A stretch of 64,000 bases of DNA from Fomitopsis serialis (Eukaryota > Basidiomycota > Agaricomycetes > Polyporales > Fomitopsidaceae): positions 124,001 to 188,000 of the forward strand of contig NW_025954998.1 in NCBI RefSeq assembly GCF_022376445.1, written 5' to 3'. The notes beneath the pieces are model-generated. The model did not search any database. It saw nothing but the letters and a program-made list of their open reading frames with translations, and was not told the origin of the DNA. This document shows positions 46,164-56,570 of the stretch, in pieces. The number at the start of each line of letters is the position of its first letter. Position 1 is the first letter of the stretch. The position numbers were made by a program, and so were the translations under genes.

Positions 46164-46372
46164 TACAGGGTCTTGCATAGTTTTTTGACGGTCGCTTCGC
46201 GCGAATTTTTGTTTGTTCCGACCAAAGTCAGCCATATCCGGTAGGTGTTGGTCCCAAGCCGCTCCACACGTGACATGCCTGACCGTGCTACCTGCCGGAT
46301 TTGGGTGCCTTTGGTCGGAACAAACAAAGATTCGCGCGAAGCGACCGTCAAAAAACTATGCAAGACCCTGTA
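46164..46372. mobile_element. TA-flanked MITE (mariner-like)
   Basis: A 205-bp element, 46166-46370, whose halves form an imperfect inverted repeat of about 80 bp each. The ends start CAGGGTCTTGCATAG and are flanked by TA on both sides (46164-46165, 46371-46372). The TA duplication, short length and long inverted arms with no gene are those of Tc1/mariner-derived MITEs. It lies about 180 bp upstream of the start of F-box copy 2, so it may sit in that gene's promoter. Confidence 0.75.
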
Positions 46373-46559
46373 GAGTTCAGGTTGCGGAAGCCAAAAGTGC
46401 TGCGCACTGTTATGCCGCGCTACAGCCGTTGGTATGTACACCATCTCTGTGGCACTCAACTTTTTTCATTTCAGGGATCTGCAAAGATTTGGTAACATGA
46501 AAAGGATGACTTACTACAGGAACATGCGTACATCAGAGCTACGTCGGCGACACTCGCGC

Positions 46560-46730
46560 CCTGGAACCCTTCAACGCCTTATTTATTGCCGGGGGTTTTT
46601 TTTCTTTTTTTGGGTGGAGCGTTGCGCCTTTGGGCGCTGGATCTGGCCGTCGACACGTCGACTCCAGGGTACCCGCTAAGTATCGGGGGATTGGAACCCC
46701 GAATGTTTTGTGGTAACATAGAAGCATATT
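46560..46730 (-). repeat. Possible tRNA-derived SINE remnant
   Basis: On the minus strand a stem-loop with a B-box-like GGGGTTCCAATCCCC (46692-46706) is followed by a GC-rich body. An A-rich tail (two A runs separated by a single G, about 46598-46613) comes next. This order, pol III B box, body, A-rich end, is that of a tRNA-derived SINE, but I see no good A box, and base 57 of the loop is unusual. It is a weak call from one copy. Confidence 0.25.
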
Positions 46731-46845
46731 GTGCATGTGTATTGTATTTTCGTTGTTTTTTCACCGTTGAGGAAATGCTTTTACGCACGAGGTGTGGGAC
46801 TCCGTACTTGAGCTTGATCGATCGTGTACATCATCATCGCGCCAA

Positions 46846-47337
46846 CTAGTCTCCGATGTGCCTCCCCCTTGTTCTCGATCGTTCGTGCTCCATACCCACT
46901 AAAATATTTAAATAATGTGAATATATTCTCAGTGTAGGAATCGCGCAGCCAAATCCAAGGCTGACCGCCGCGTTCTGAGCACGAATATCAAGCTCCAGAC
47001 AGGCTCCAGTCGTCCCGCTGTATTTTCCCAGAATCCAGAGCGCACCATTGCATACATAAATGGGCGCATCCGCACCGACGACATCAAACGAATGGTGTAC
47101 AACACCTGAGTAAGCTATCGTACATCCAGAACGTCCTCGCGGACAAATCGTACTCCGTACGGAGCCTGCATCGCAGGGCTCATCGGCAACACAACATGAC
47201 GGGAACGGCCTTGCCTGCGTTCCGATATATAGTGATATATAATTTGACTCCAGGACGGCCCTGAGGACCGCGCTCCAGCAGTCTGCGACGCGCTGCAATT
47301 CAGGCACCTTCGTCAGTACGGATGACTTGGCCATGGT
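46846..47337 (-). CDS. Hypothetical protein, low support
   Basis: An uninterrupted minus-strand frame of about 163 codons from an ATG at 47337 (MAKSSVLTKVPELQRVADCW). It is rich in Cys, Gly and Ser with mixed hydrophobic segments (ISLYIGTQARPFPSCC, APIYVCNGALWILGKY). It has no recognisable family and no signal peptide. Opposite-strand frames are shorter. It could be a real small gene or chance. Confidence 0.3.
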   Translation of the reverse strand, partial: TMAKSSVLTKVPELQRVADCWSAVLRAVLESNYISLYIGTQARPFPSCCVADEPCDAGSVRSTICPRGRSGCTIAYSGVVHHSFDVVGADAPIYVCNGALWILGKYSGTTGACLELDIRAQNAAVSLGFGCAIPTLRIYSHYLNILVGMEHERSRTRGRHIGD

Positions 47338-47740
47338 CACTGAGTAAAGGCTCACCGATCGAAAAAGGACGGCCTGCCGTTGGCCGACCTGATAAGTACA
47401 AGACGGGCTGTCTTCATCCTCGGAACCGCACGACCTCCGCGCGTCCGGCCGTCCGGTGGCCTGCGGTGTCAGGTTGCACCCGCCCTGCTGACGCCCGCGG
47501 CTTTATAATGGACAAGAATGTGCATGCGGTGACCAAGGTCGCGAGTGCGATGTGGAGCCCCAGTTGCGCTCACGACGCGAGCCTAGCGTACGATCACGCA
47601 GGGAGCTCGACGTCTGCCGGTGAAAGTCAGCACCCTCGTCGGATGCGGACGACTCTTTCCCTGTGACAAAGTTCTATTCACCGTGTAGTTGAAAACCAGG
47701 TCGTGCACGTACCTTCTCTCTGTCCGATGTGTCGGTCCTG

Positions 47741-48415
47741 CTAGAGCCTGCCGTGCTGGTTGCCCTTCTTCGCCACCAGGGCGCGCCACGCCTCCTCCTG
47801 CTCAATCTTGTCCCGCGCGATGATCGCGAGGGCGGCCTTCCGGGAGACGCGGCGCTGGAGGCGGTCGCGGTCGTCGTGCTGGAAGTCCTGGCTCTTCGCC
47901 TTCGCGATGTGCCCGGGGGTCAGCGCGTCGCCGTCCTTGGGACGCACTCCGAAACACTCGACGTCGTCCAGACTCAGCGCCCGCGACGCGCCCGTGCTCT
48001 GCCGGCCGTGGGCGGAGGCTTGGCGCCAAGACGTCGGGGCGAAGGGAGGACTGGACGCCGAGTCCGAGCTGGGGCTGACGGGCGTGGGCAGCGGACGCAC
48101 ACCAGGCTTTGGTGGGCTCGCGAAGGGGTCGATTGTTGGCCGCGGTGGAGAGCGGGCGCCAGACGCGTCTTCGAGGAAGGGGATGGGGAGCCTGCGCAGA
48201 GGCGCGAGGGCATCAACTTCGCCGGGAGGGACGGGGAGCGGGCGGCATCTGGTGAGGCTGGCGGAGGAACGGGATCGGGTGAGTGTCGCGGGCGAGGGCA
48301 AAGGACGCGGGGGAGTCGCGCGACTGGCGGAAAGAGGAAGAAGGTCTCGCGGAGACGGCGGGCTGGACTGGGCCGGCGAGGGCGGAAGGGGGCGAAAGGA
48401 GCGTTGGGCGAGCAT
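47741..48415 (-). CDS. Hypothetical Pro/Ser-rich protein with basic helical tail
   Basis: A single exon of 224 aa, starting at the ATG at 48415 (MLAQRSFRPLPPSPAQSSPP). The first 150 residues are Pro/Ser/Arg-rich and probably disordered. The last 45 form a charged helix (DRDRLQRRVSRKAALAII, DKIEQEEAWRALVAKK), which looks like the conserved part. The frame stays open upstream to 48724, but the codons there are less convincing, so I chose the later ATG. Function unknown. Confidence 0.45.
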   Translation of the reverse strand: MLAQRSFRPLPPSPAQSSPPSPRDLLPLSASRATPPRPLPSPATLTRSRSSASLTRCRPLPVPPGEVDALAPLRRLPIPFLEDASGARSPPRPTIDPFASPPKPGVRPLPTPVSPSSDSASSPPFAPTSWRQASAHGRQSTGASRALSLDDVECFGVRPKDGDALTPGHIAKAKSQDFQHDDRDRLQRRVSRKAALAIIARDKIEQEEAWRALVAKKGNQHGRL

Positions 48416-48917
48416 GGCCTGGGTGGCAGGAGGATGAGGGCAGGACGGGAGGTGGAGCCGACCTGAGACAGCGCGCTGGGAGAGTGTCAGAACAACATAT
48501 AAAAGAGGGACGACGGCCGGCCGGAGACAGACAGGAGACAGAGATGGCTGCCGTCGTGCAGCCCTGGAACGTTGCCTAAATATGCGCGTGCATATCACGG
48601 TGCGGCTACGTGCGTTGCAGAGTGACGTGCGAAGGCAGGCGACGGCGGCTAGCCGTGATGGGCGTCGCCGACGGGGGCCAACGCTTCCGCCAGCCTTTCC
48701 CCTTTGCGCCGGCGCCTCCCCCACACGCGGCCGTCAATTTGTCTTCGATTGATCGTGGCGGCGATGGCGGTCGCAACAGCGATCGCGTTTTCATTAACGC
48801 ACGCTACCTGCCCCTTATGGCTCCTTGCCTGCCTTTCCTGGCACGCCCCGTACTCTCCACAGACGCCCATCCTCCCCGTCCTGCCGCCCACGCCCGACGC
48901 AGCGTCCGACGACACCG

Positions 48918-49430
48918 ATGGCCCGTGCGCCGTACATCCCGCTCGTGTACCGCCTCTTCTTCCTCTACGTCGAGCCCGTCTCTGCGCTCCTTGGCGCCTA
49001 CTTCGCCGCGGTTCAGCCAGCCGACTACCTCGCCTATCTCGCGCCCGCTCCCACGTCCCTCGCCACCGCCTCAACCTCTCCGCCTACGCCCACCCTCGTC
49101 TCCCTCCTCCAGCTCGCCAATCTCTACCTCCTCTTTGCCCTCAACGAGCACCTCGTCCTCTCCAGCACCTCCGACCGCCGCGTCTGGCGCCGCCTCCTCC
49201 TCGGGCTGCTCATCGCCGACTTTGGCCACCTCGCGACGATGGTCCCGCTCGCGCACGAGAAGGGCTTCCTCGCCGTGTTCGTGGACTTTCCGCGGTGGTC
49301 CGCGATGGAGTGGGGCAGTGTCGGGTTCGTCTACGCCGGCGCATCCATGCGCATGTCTTTCCTCGCTGGTGTCGGGCTGCCCTCCGGAGATACTGGCCAA
49401 GGGCGAGACGCTGCTTCCAAGGCAGAGTGA
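48918..49430 (+). CDS. DUF7704-like four-helix membrane protein
   Basis: A single exon of 170 aa starting MARAPYIPLVYRLFFLYVEP. Four hydrophobic segments can be seen: about residues 10-30, 62-78 (LANLYLLFALNEHLVL), 92-110 (LLLGLLIADFGHLATMV) and 133-155 (WGSVGFVYAGASMRMSFL). The motifs Y-R-L-F-F-L-Y-x-E-P and NLYLLFALNE are those of a fungal integral-membrane family listed as DUF7704 (name from memory). Function unknown. Earlier in-frame ATGs (48825) lie in a Pro/Thr-rich stretch that does not fit the family. Confidence 0.65.
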   Translation: MARAPYIPLVYRLFFLYVEPVSALLGAYFAAVQPADYLAYLAPAPTSLATASTSPPTPTLVSLLQLANLYLLFALNEHLVLSSTSDRRVWRRLLLGLLIADFGHLATMVPLAHEKGFLAVFVDFPRWSAMEWGSVGFVYAGASMRMSFLAGVGLPSGDTGQGRDAASKAE

Positions 49431-50767
49431 CGAATCGTGGGCGTCACTGCATCAAGCGAAATGATTTCTCAGCATTTCGTTGCCGTTTCCAATTTGCCGC
49501 AGGGCGAGGTGCTGTGCCCTCCACGATCTAGACTTTCGGGACGAGGACGTTGATGTGACAGGTCGAAGTTTTTCTGCCTGATTGCGGTGTGTAGCCATGT
49601 ACTGGCACTGGCACCTTGTACGCATGCTCTGGACTGATATTTTTCGCTCTGATGTGCTCTGTAGGAGTCTACAGGATTGAATACCGTTACGCGAGAGTAC
49701 GCGAGGGTTGTCATGCGCTTCATTTGTTTGGTATGTACCATGTATACTTGTACGGCATAAACGTTGTCACTGGAGGTTATTCGGGCTGCGTGACATGAGA
49801 CTTGAACAGAACTACACGATCCGCGCAATCTTTCGACTTGTCCGACGCGCAATGATCGAATCCCGAGGAGGAGGAGGAAGGAGGTCTCGCGCTAATCTAC
49901 ATATGTGTCTGCCTTCATCCACTTTTCGATTAATACCATCTGCAGCGATGCTGACCATTCGGTGTCTTGCCGGCATAACATATCTCGATTTGCAACGGCG
50001 TCTGAGAACGGTCTGCTCTAGACAACGATGCGGCGGACTACGAGAGTAACTCCTTCTGGTCAGCAACGGAGACTAGCGGCGAACTAGTCTCCCTGGGCAG
50101 GGTAGGTAATTCTTTCAACCTCCGCGCGCTCCGGATATTCTTGTCTGACATGCGGACAGCCGTCTTGCACGAGCTTGAAGTTGCACGCAGTCTGCCGCAG
50201 CGCTCAGGTGTGTCTATTCCGAGCTACAAGCCTACTCTTCTGAGTCGCATTCGGTAGACGTCTACGGGCTTTTACACTCACCGAATGTGTGATCTGCTCC
50301 TGGGATAGGCCCGGGGTTTCTCGTGTATTTACTAACTATTTCATGTGTCTGCGTTCATCCACTGTTAGACCGATTCCATCTGCTGCGATGCTGATCGCTC
50401 TGCTGACCATTTGATACTACATAGCCGGCCCCGCAATGGTGGTCCACCTATTAGTGCACCGCGGCCTGCTCAAGACGACGACGCAAACAACTGTCTTAAG
50501 TTACACGCAGTCCGCCGCAGCGCTTAGGTATGTCCAGCGCCATACACTCCGGGCCATGCAGCTTACTTTCTGCTCCCGAATCGATAGAGTTCTATCACGC
50601 ATGACTTCGGATTCGATAGACACACGCAGGCGATTTCGCCTGCCGCCCATGGGCTCCGCTCTGAGTCTTCCTCGCACTGACATCCGTGGGCCTTCTACAG
50701 CACGCGCCTGCCTCGCTCTCATGGGCCAACGCATCGATTACCCCGCCGTGCAGAGGCCGCCTCCCCC
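49431..50767. other. Spacer with degenerate local duplications
   Basis: About 1.3 kb without a supported gene. Two pairs of similar segments are present: about 49898-49965 with 50343-50410, and about 50186-50218 with 50502-50536. They lie in the same order, the marks of an old tandem duplication just upstream of F-box copy 3. Confidence 0.4.
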
Positions 50768-52484
50768 ATGTCTGTCGCAACTGCCCTCCAGACGACCGAC
50801 ATACTGTGCGCGATCTCCGAGCAGCTGTCCGTGGAGCGTTACAATAGACGCTTCAGAGGGAAGCGTCGCGCAGATCTGGCGCGCTTAGCCCGTGTATGCA
50901 CGGCCTTCGTCGATCCCGCGCTACGCGTGCTGTGGAGGATGCTCCCAGGAGCTGGGCCGCTATTGCGTTTGCTCTCCTGCGTCGACGTGGTGAGGCATGA
51001 GCATTACACAGAGTTCGTGAGTGTTCGGATCTTGGGCCGAAATAATGCGTCTCCGGGTCCAATGCTGACATCTGGAAACTGCTTAGGTCTTGGGACGAGC
51101 CGTCGTCGCCGAGGAGTGGGAGCGCTTTCACCACTATGCTCGCTACGTTCAGGTCATAGACCAGCACGACAACATTCGACCTGATTGTGAACCAGAGCCA
51201 TACCGCGGGGAGCTCATTGAGCATGTCCTGCAGCAAGCCATCTTATTGTCCAACGGAGGCAAGCCTTTTTTTACCTCACATGCACAGGCTGTCGTGGGTG
51301 TCCACCGGCATCTTTGGCCATTTGGTCTGGCCTCCCAGGGACATTACCATACCGAACTATCCGTCGCCACTATTCCTGATCGGTCCATCTACCCAGCATT
51401 TGGTGCTGCACTCCAGCTCTTCTAGTCAGGGACCCAATCGCAGTCTAGAGAGCATCGTCACTGGGATATCACTCCTAGCTCTCGAACTGCATACCCTTGT
51501 GCTTCACAATAAGTATGATGGACAGTCTCATGTACCACTGGCACCCGATGCGCCCAACTGTGCGTTGTCAGCTCTCTCGAGGTACATGAATCTCCGTCGG
51601 CTCGATGTACCCGGGCGGACGTCGACATTTAGCCACCGCTTCATCCACACCCTTTCAAACCTGCCACGGCTCGCCAGCCTACGTCTCTGCCTATCACACA
51701 TTGACGTCGACTCAGTTGAACCGAAACGAGCGCTCGCTGCGCTGGAGACGTTGGAGTTGACCGTCGTTCACATGGATGCGCTTGTCAGCCTCTTCAAGGT
51801 CGTTTCAATCCCGCGGCTCTGCAAGCTGTCCCTGCACTGGTGTAATTCTGCAAGGGTAGACCAGCTGCCTTGGAGCTCTTGGTCGTCGACACTGCGTATC
51901 CTCCGTGTCTGCATTTCAGGCCTGCCAAGGCCTGATTTCCAAGAACCTCCGTGGCATCTCATGCCGCTGATCCAACCTGTCCTGGGCCTTCATGACCTGC
52001 AAGAACTCACCGTGCATACGAGGGATACCTCTCTTGTTTGGTACGACGACGACGCTTTGGTGATGAGTCAAAGCTGGCCAAAGCTGACCACATTCCTAAT
52101 CAGCGGGAATTCATTGGGGCGACATGTGGCTCTGCCCTTGCTCTCGTCGCATACCTCCGGCACTTCGCAACGAATTGTCCGGACTTGGAGCAACTTATGC
52201 TCCCCATTATCCGCGATCCAGATGTCGACCATTCGGACCTCCCTGTCCCTCAGCCTCACAGTCACCTCCGTACCCTTCTTCTGGAGTGCATAGAAGTGGC
52301 ATGCATGGCATGCTACGCCCGTTACATCATCCAGATGTTTCCCAATCTTCGCGTCGACAATCAAAACGATTGTGTTCGATTTCCACACAACCCTCGTCAA
52401 TACAATGACAAGAGACAATTGCGTAAAGAGCGTCAGCGTCAAAAGGACATAGAAGGCGCACGGAGCAGTGCGGACAGACTGTGA
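50768..52484 (+). pseudogene. F-box protein, family copy 3, with two frame breaks
   Basis: Same architecture as copy 2. It starts MSVATALQTTDILCAISEQL, has an F-box with ARLARVCTAFVDPALRVLWR, and an intron at 51017-51086 at the equivalent codon. Leucine-rich segments follow (LSNLPRLASLRLCLSHIDV, LPWSSWSSTLRILRV) and the C-terminal CPDLEQLMLPIIRDPDVDH block before a stop at 52484. The frame breaks twice. A run of seven T at 51266-51272 has one too many for the reading frame, and near 52138 one T is missing. Both are in homopolymers, so the gene may be intact in the organism; if not, it is a recent pseudogene. Confidence 0.7.
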
Positions 52485-53348
52485 CACTGAGATCTAGTAC
52501 GTAGCTGCATTCTTAGACGAGAATTGTGCTCATGGTTCACGCACAGACGAACAGTGATCCAGTATCCGTCGTACAGATGACTCTTTGTCCAAATGTATCT
52601 GTCATATCATTAGCAACGATACGAAAGCATCCTGAATCTCAGTGACCTTAGGCTGTCTGATGACGGTCGAGCGTAGAGGCGCGACGCAGTCGCATGACTG
52701 AGGTACCATGTATAAGGCTTGCTGTTATACCGATGTGACGGGGCAGGTCAAGGGGATATATGCGATAAGAGTTCATCATAACGGTAGTACATGACAGCTG
52801 CGAAGTGTAGAATCCATGGTACGGGCATCGTCATGGGCTGAAATGTATCGCATAGGTACGTGCCGTGAGGCATGAGCAGACACCGGCGACCGCCTCAGGC
52901 TTGAGACTCGATGGATTTATTACACTAGCATCGGTGAAGAGACCGTACAACGAAACAGTCGAGTAGCAGGAGCGATGTGCTAGACGTCGACCAAAACATA
53001 TGTAGTCCCCCGGAAGACATGGCAGCATAAGTAGTAAGCTGGTCGTTCGCTAGTAGCGGAGAGCACAATCACTCACCCTAGCAACATTACCAAAGCAATC
53101 AGCCCTCGATTCGTTGTTCGCAGCGCGTAGTGCAAGTTCAGACAGAATTCAAGACAGGTGCATGAGTGCATGAGCCCGAGCGCGTCGTCGTGGGTGTGAG
53201 CGGCCGCGCGCTCGAGACGCGACGCGAGTGTGGCGATTTCGAGCTCCGCTTAATGAGCGTGTCGCGTCGCGAGAACTTCGCGCGCGTCCTTCCTCCTCTC
53301 CCTTGTCCCTCAGTCTTACCAACTAATCTACGCGATCTACTTAGCAGT
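52485..53348. other. Spacer and MCM2 promoter
   Basis: About 860 bp with only short frames. The 150 bp before the MCM2 start holds clustered ACGCGA elements (listed separately) and a C/T-rich stretch at 53284-53320 typical of fungal start regions. Confidence 0.45.
53217..53270. promoter_or_regulatory. MBF/E2F-like ACGCGA sites upstream of MCM2
   Basis: GACGCGACGCGAG (53217-53229) contains two overlapping ACGCGA units. TGTCGCGTCGCGAG (53257-53270) contains the same pair inverted. The core ACGCG is the MCB element bound by MBF-type factors, which drive G1/S expression of replication genes in fungi. Placement 80-130 bp before the start codon of a replication gene supports that reading. Confidence 0.5.
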
Positions 53349-56300
53349 ATGGTATGCCTTTCTCTTAAGACACGATTGACGAGCCGAAACTGAGTGGAGG
53401 TCGTAGACTCCCCGCGGTGGCAAACGACGTCGCTCAGTGACCCCTCCGCCTGGCTCATCGCCCCCAGCCGCAGCGCGTCCCTCGCACGCGCGACGCGACT
53501 CTGAATCGTCTCTGCCGCCTTCATCGCCTCCTCCACCCTTTTCTGACACCGATGAGAGCGTTGACGAGCGTGACGCCGTCAGAGATGTGGACGACGACGC
53601 GGAAGACGAGGACGGCGAGGACCTCTTTGGGGAGCAGCTTAATAAGTGAGTCGTAAATGTCCGATTTGACGCCTATGCGCTAAACCCGGCATCCAGTGAT
53701 TATGCGGGCAACGATGCTTTGGATCGCTATTCGGACACTGGCTTGGACGACGAGGAGGACCTCGATGAGATGAGTATCGCGCAGAGGCGCGCGGCCGAGG
53801 CGCAGATGGCTGCCAGAGACCGCCGCGAACAGGGTGGCCGAAGAGGCCAACGTGCCGCGCGACGGAGTCATATGCCAAATTTCTTACAAAGCGACGATGA
53901 TATGGACGACGTGGACGGCCACGGACTGCTCGCGGGCACGAAGAGGCGCACACGGCGGCAGTACGATGAGCGGGTAGAGATGGATGATATGGAGGGTGTG
54001 GAGGATGTGGGTTATGCATTCTCCTGCTGGCGGGCAAACGTTGCTCACAGGCTCTGCAGGAAATCCCACTTGAACAGCTGAGCGATATCAAAGCAAAATC
54101 GATCGTTGAATGGATCGCGAATGAGCGCGTGCGCCGCTCTATCATTCGACATTTCCGCCAGTTCCTGATGACTTATGTGGACGAGCATGGCGCATCTGTG
54201 TACGGTCAGCGTATTCGCAACCTAGGAGAAAGTGAGCCCGTCTCTGCACCCTTCCTACCACTAGGCTGACATGTCCACATTCAGACAACTCGGAGTCTCT
54301 CGAAGTCTCGTATCTGCATCTCGCGTTCTCGAAGCCAATCCTTGCGTACTTCCTAACCAATTCACCAAGCCCGATGCTTGCCATCTTCGATGAAGTAGCG
54401 TTGAACGCCATCCTCGTGTACTACCCGTCTTACGAGCGGATCCACTCCGAGGTGCACGTACGCATCACGGATCTACCACTCAGCTCGTCTCTGAGAGATC
54501 TGCGTCGGTCCAACCTCAACACGCTCGTGCGCGTGACGGGCGTAGTGACGAGGCGGACGGGCGTCTTTCCTCAGTTGAAGTATGTCAAGTTTGACTGCAG
54601 GAAATGCGGTGCGGTGCTGGGTCCGTTCTATCAGGACGCGACGAAGGAGGTGAAGATCAGTTACTGCCCGAACTGCGAGGGCAGAGGTCCATTCTCAGTT
54701 AATTCGGAACAAGTAAGTGTCATATTATGTGGCACTACGCAGCTTCGCTGAGTATTTGTATAGACCGTGTACCGGAACTACCAAAAGATGACTCTGCAGG
54801 AGTCACCGGGATCCGTTCCTCCTGGTCGGCTGCCAAGACATCGTGAGGTGATCCTCCTTTGGGATTTGATCGACATGGCAAAACCCGGCGAAGAAATAGT
54901 GAGTTATATGGATGACCTGCAATTTGTATCGCGGGCTGATGGCCACGCAGGAGGTGACAGGTATCTACCGCAACAACTTTGACGCATCCCTTAACTCGAA
55001 AAACGGCTTCCCAGTCTTCTCGACGGTCCTCGAGGCTAACCACGTCAACAAGAAAGAAGACCAATTCGCCGCGTTCCGCCTGACGGAGGAGGACGAGAAG
55101 GAGATTCGTATGCTCGCAAAGGACGACCGCATCCGCAAGCGGATTGTCAAGTCCATAGCGCCCTCAATCTATGGGCACGAAGACATCAAAACGGCGCTCG
55201 CGCTGTCGCTGTTCGGGGGCGTGCCGAAGGACATCAACCGTAAGCACCGCATCCGAGGAGACATCAACGTGCTGCTGCTGGGCGACCCCGGTACGGCGAA
55301 GTCGCAGTTCCTGAAGTACGTCGAGAAGACGGCACACCGGTCCGTGTTCGCGACGGGCCAGGGCGCGTCTGCGGTGGGTCTGACGGCGAGCGTGCGCAAG
55401 GACCCGGTGACGCGCGAGTGGACGCTCGAGGGCGGCGCGCTGGTGCTCGCGGACAAGGGGACGTGTCTGATCGACGAGTTCGACAAGATGAACGACGCGG
55501 ACCGGACGTCGATCCACGAGGCGATGGAGCAGCAGAGCATCTCCATCTCGAAGGCGGGCATCGTGACGACGCTGCAGGCGCGGTGCGCGATCATCGCGGC
55601 GGCCAACCCGATTCGCGGCCGGTACAATCCGACGATACCGTTCCAGCAGAACGTCGAGCTGACGGAGCCGATCTTGTCTCGGTTCGACGTCCTCTGCGTG
55701 GTGAAGGACACGGTCGATCCAGTGCAGGACGAGCTCCTGGCTCGCTTCGTGGTGGGCAGCCATCTGCGAAGCCACCCGAAGTTCGATGCGGAGAAGGACG
55801 AGATAGAGGTCGGCACGACTCTAGATGCAGACGTGCGTATTCTTAGGTGCTGCTTCGCGGATGGATCTCATTCCTGCTTCAGGTCATCTCCCAGGACCTC
55901 CTGCGGAAATACATCATGTACGCTCGCGAGAAGATCCGGCCGAAGCTGTATGACCTCGACCAGGAAAAGCTGTCGCGTCTCTTCTCCGACCTCAGGCGCG
56001 AGTCGCTGGCCACGGGCTCGTTCCCGATCACAGTGCGGCACCTGGAGAGCATGATTCGGATGGCGGAGGCGAGCGCGAAGATGGCGCTGCGCGAGTACGT
56101 ACGGGCGGACGACATCGACCTCGCCATCTCCGTGACCGTGGGCAGCTTCGTGAACGCGCAGAAGATGTCCATCAAGAGAACGCTCGAGCGGGTGCGAGGC
56201 AATGTCCCGGCCGTGCTCCGGCTCCGTGCTGACTGTTGTCTCTAGGGCTTCCGCAAGTATTTGACGCAGGCGCGTGACCACGAGGAGCTGCTCGCCTTCC

Positions 56301-56570
56301 TGCTTGGCCAGATCGTGAAGGAGAAGGCGCGATTCTACCAGCTGCAGCGCCATCAGCTGCCAGAAATCATCTCCATCAAGACGTCCGAGCTGGACGAGCG
56401 TGTACGTGTGCCGTTCCCTGATGTGGTATGCTGTTCCTGACGAGCCGGCGCAGGCCAAGGAGCACGACATCTTCGACACCACGCCCTTCCTGCGTTCCCG
56501 CCTATTTACAGCAAATGGTTACAAGCTGAAAGACGACGCGATCGAGAAAAGCTTCACGCACGGGGCGTGA
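53349..56570 (+). CDS. mcm2: MCM2, DNA replication licensing helicase subunit
   Basis: Ten exons: 53349-53351, 53407-53645, 53697-54006, 54060-54231, 54285-54712, 54764-54898, 54951-55832, 55883-56191, 56246-56401 and 56454-56570, encoding 916 aa, close to the usual 870-900. The acidic N-terminus ([20 protein letters not shown]) binds histones in known MCM2. A zinc finger follows ([11 protein letters not shown] ... YCPNCEG). The AAA+ core has Walker [10 protein letters not shown], Walker [11 protein letters not shown] and the arginine finger region [10 protein letters not shown]. The C-terminus is a winged-helix part. It works in the MCM2-7 hexamer that unwinds origins. The first coding exon is only the ATG, joined by a 55-nt intron. 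This is the only start that reads into [16 protein letters not shown] in frame. Confidence 0.95.

Noticed and set aside
45986..46459. N-terminal extension of F-box copy 2
   Set aside because: The frame stays open upstream but passes through a TA-flanked MITE, and the true family start MSVATALQ lies at 45985.
46686..46710. Complete tRNA gene
   Set aside because: Only a T-arm-like stem-loop is present; no matching acceptor stem, D arm or anticodon arm is found upstream.
55164..55816. Long minus-strand frames opposite MCM2
   Set aside because: They mirror the GC-rich AAA+ exon of MCM2 and are shadows of its codon bias.
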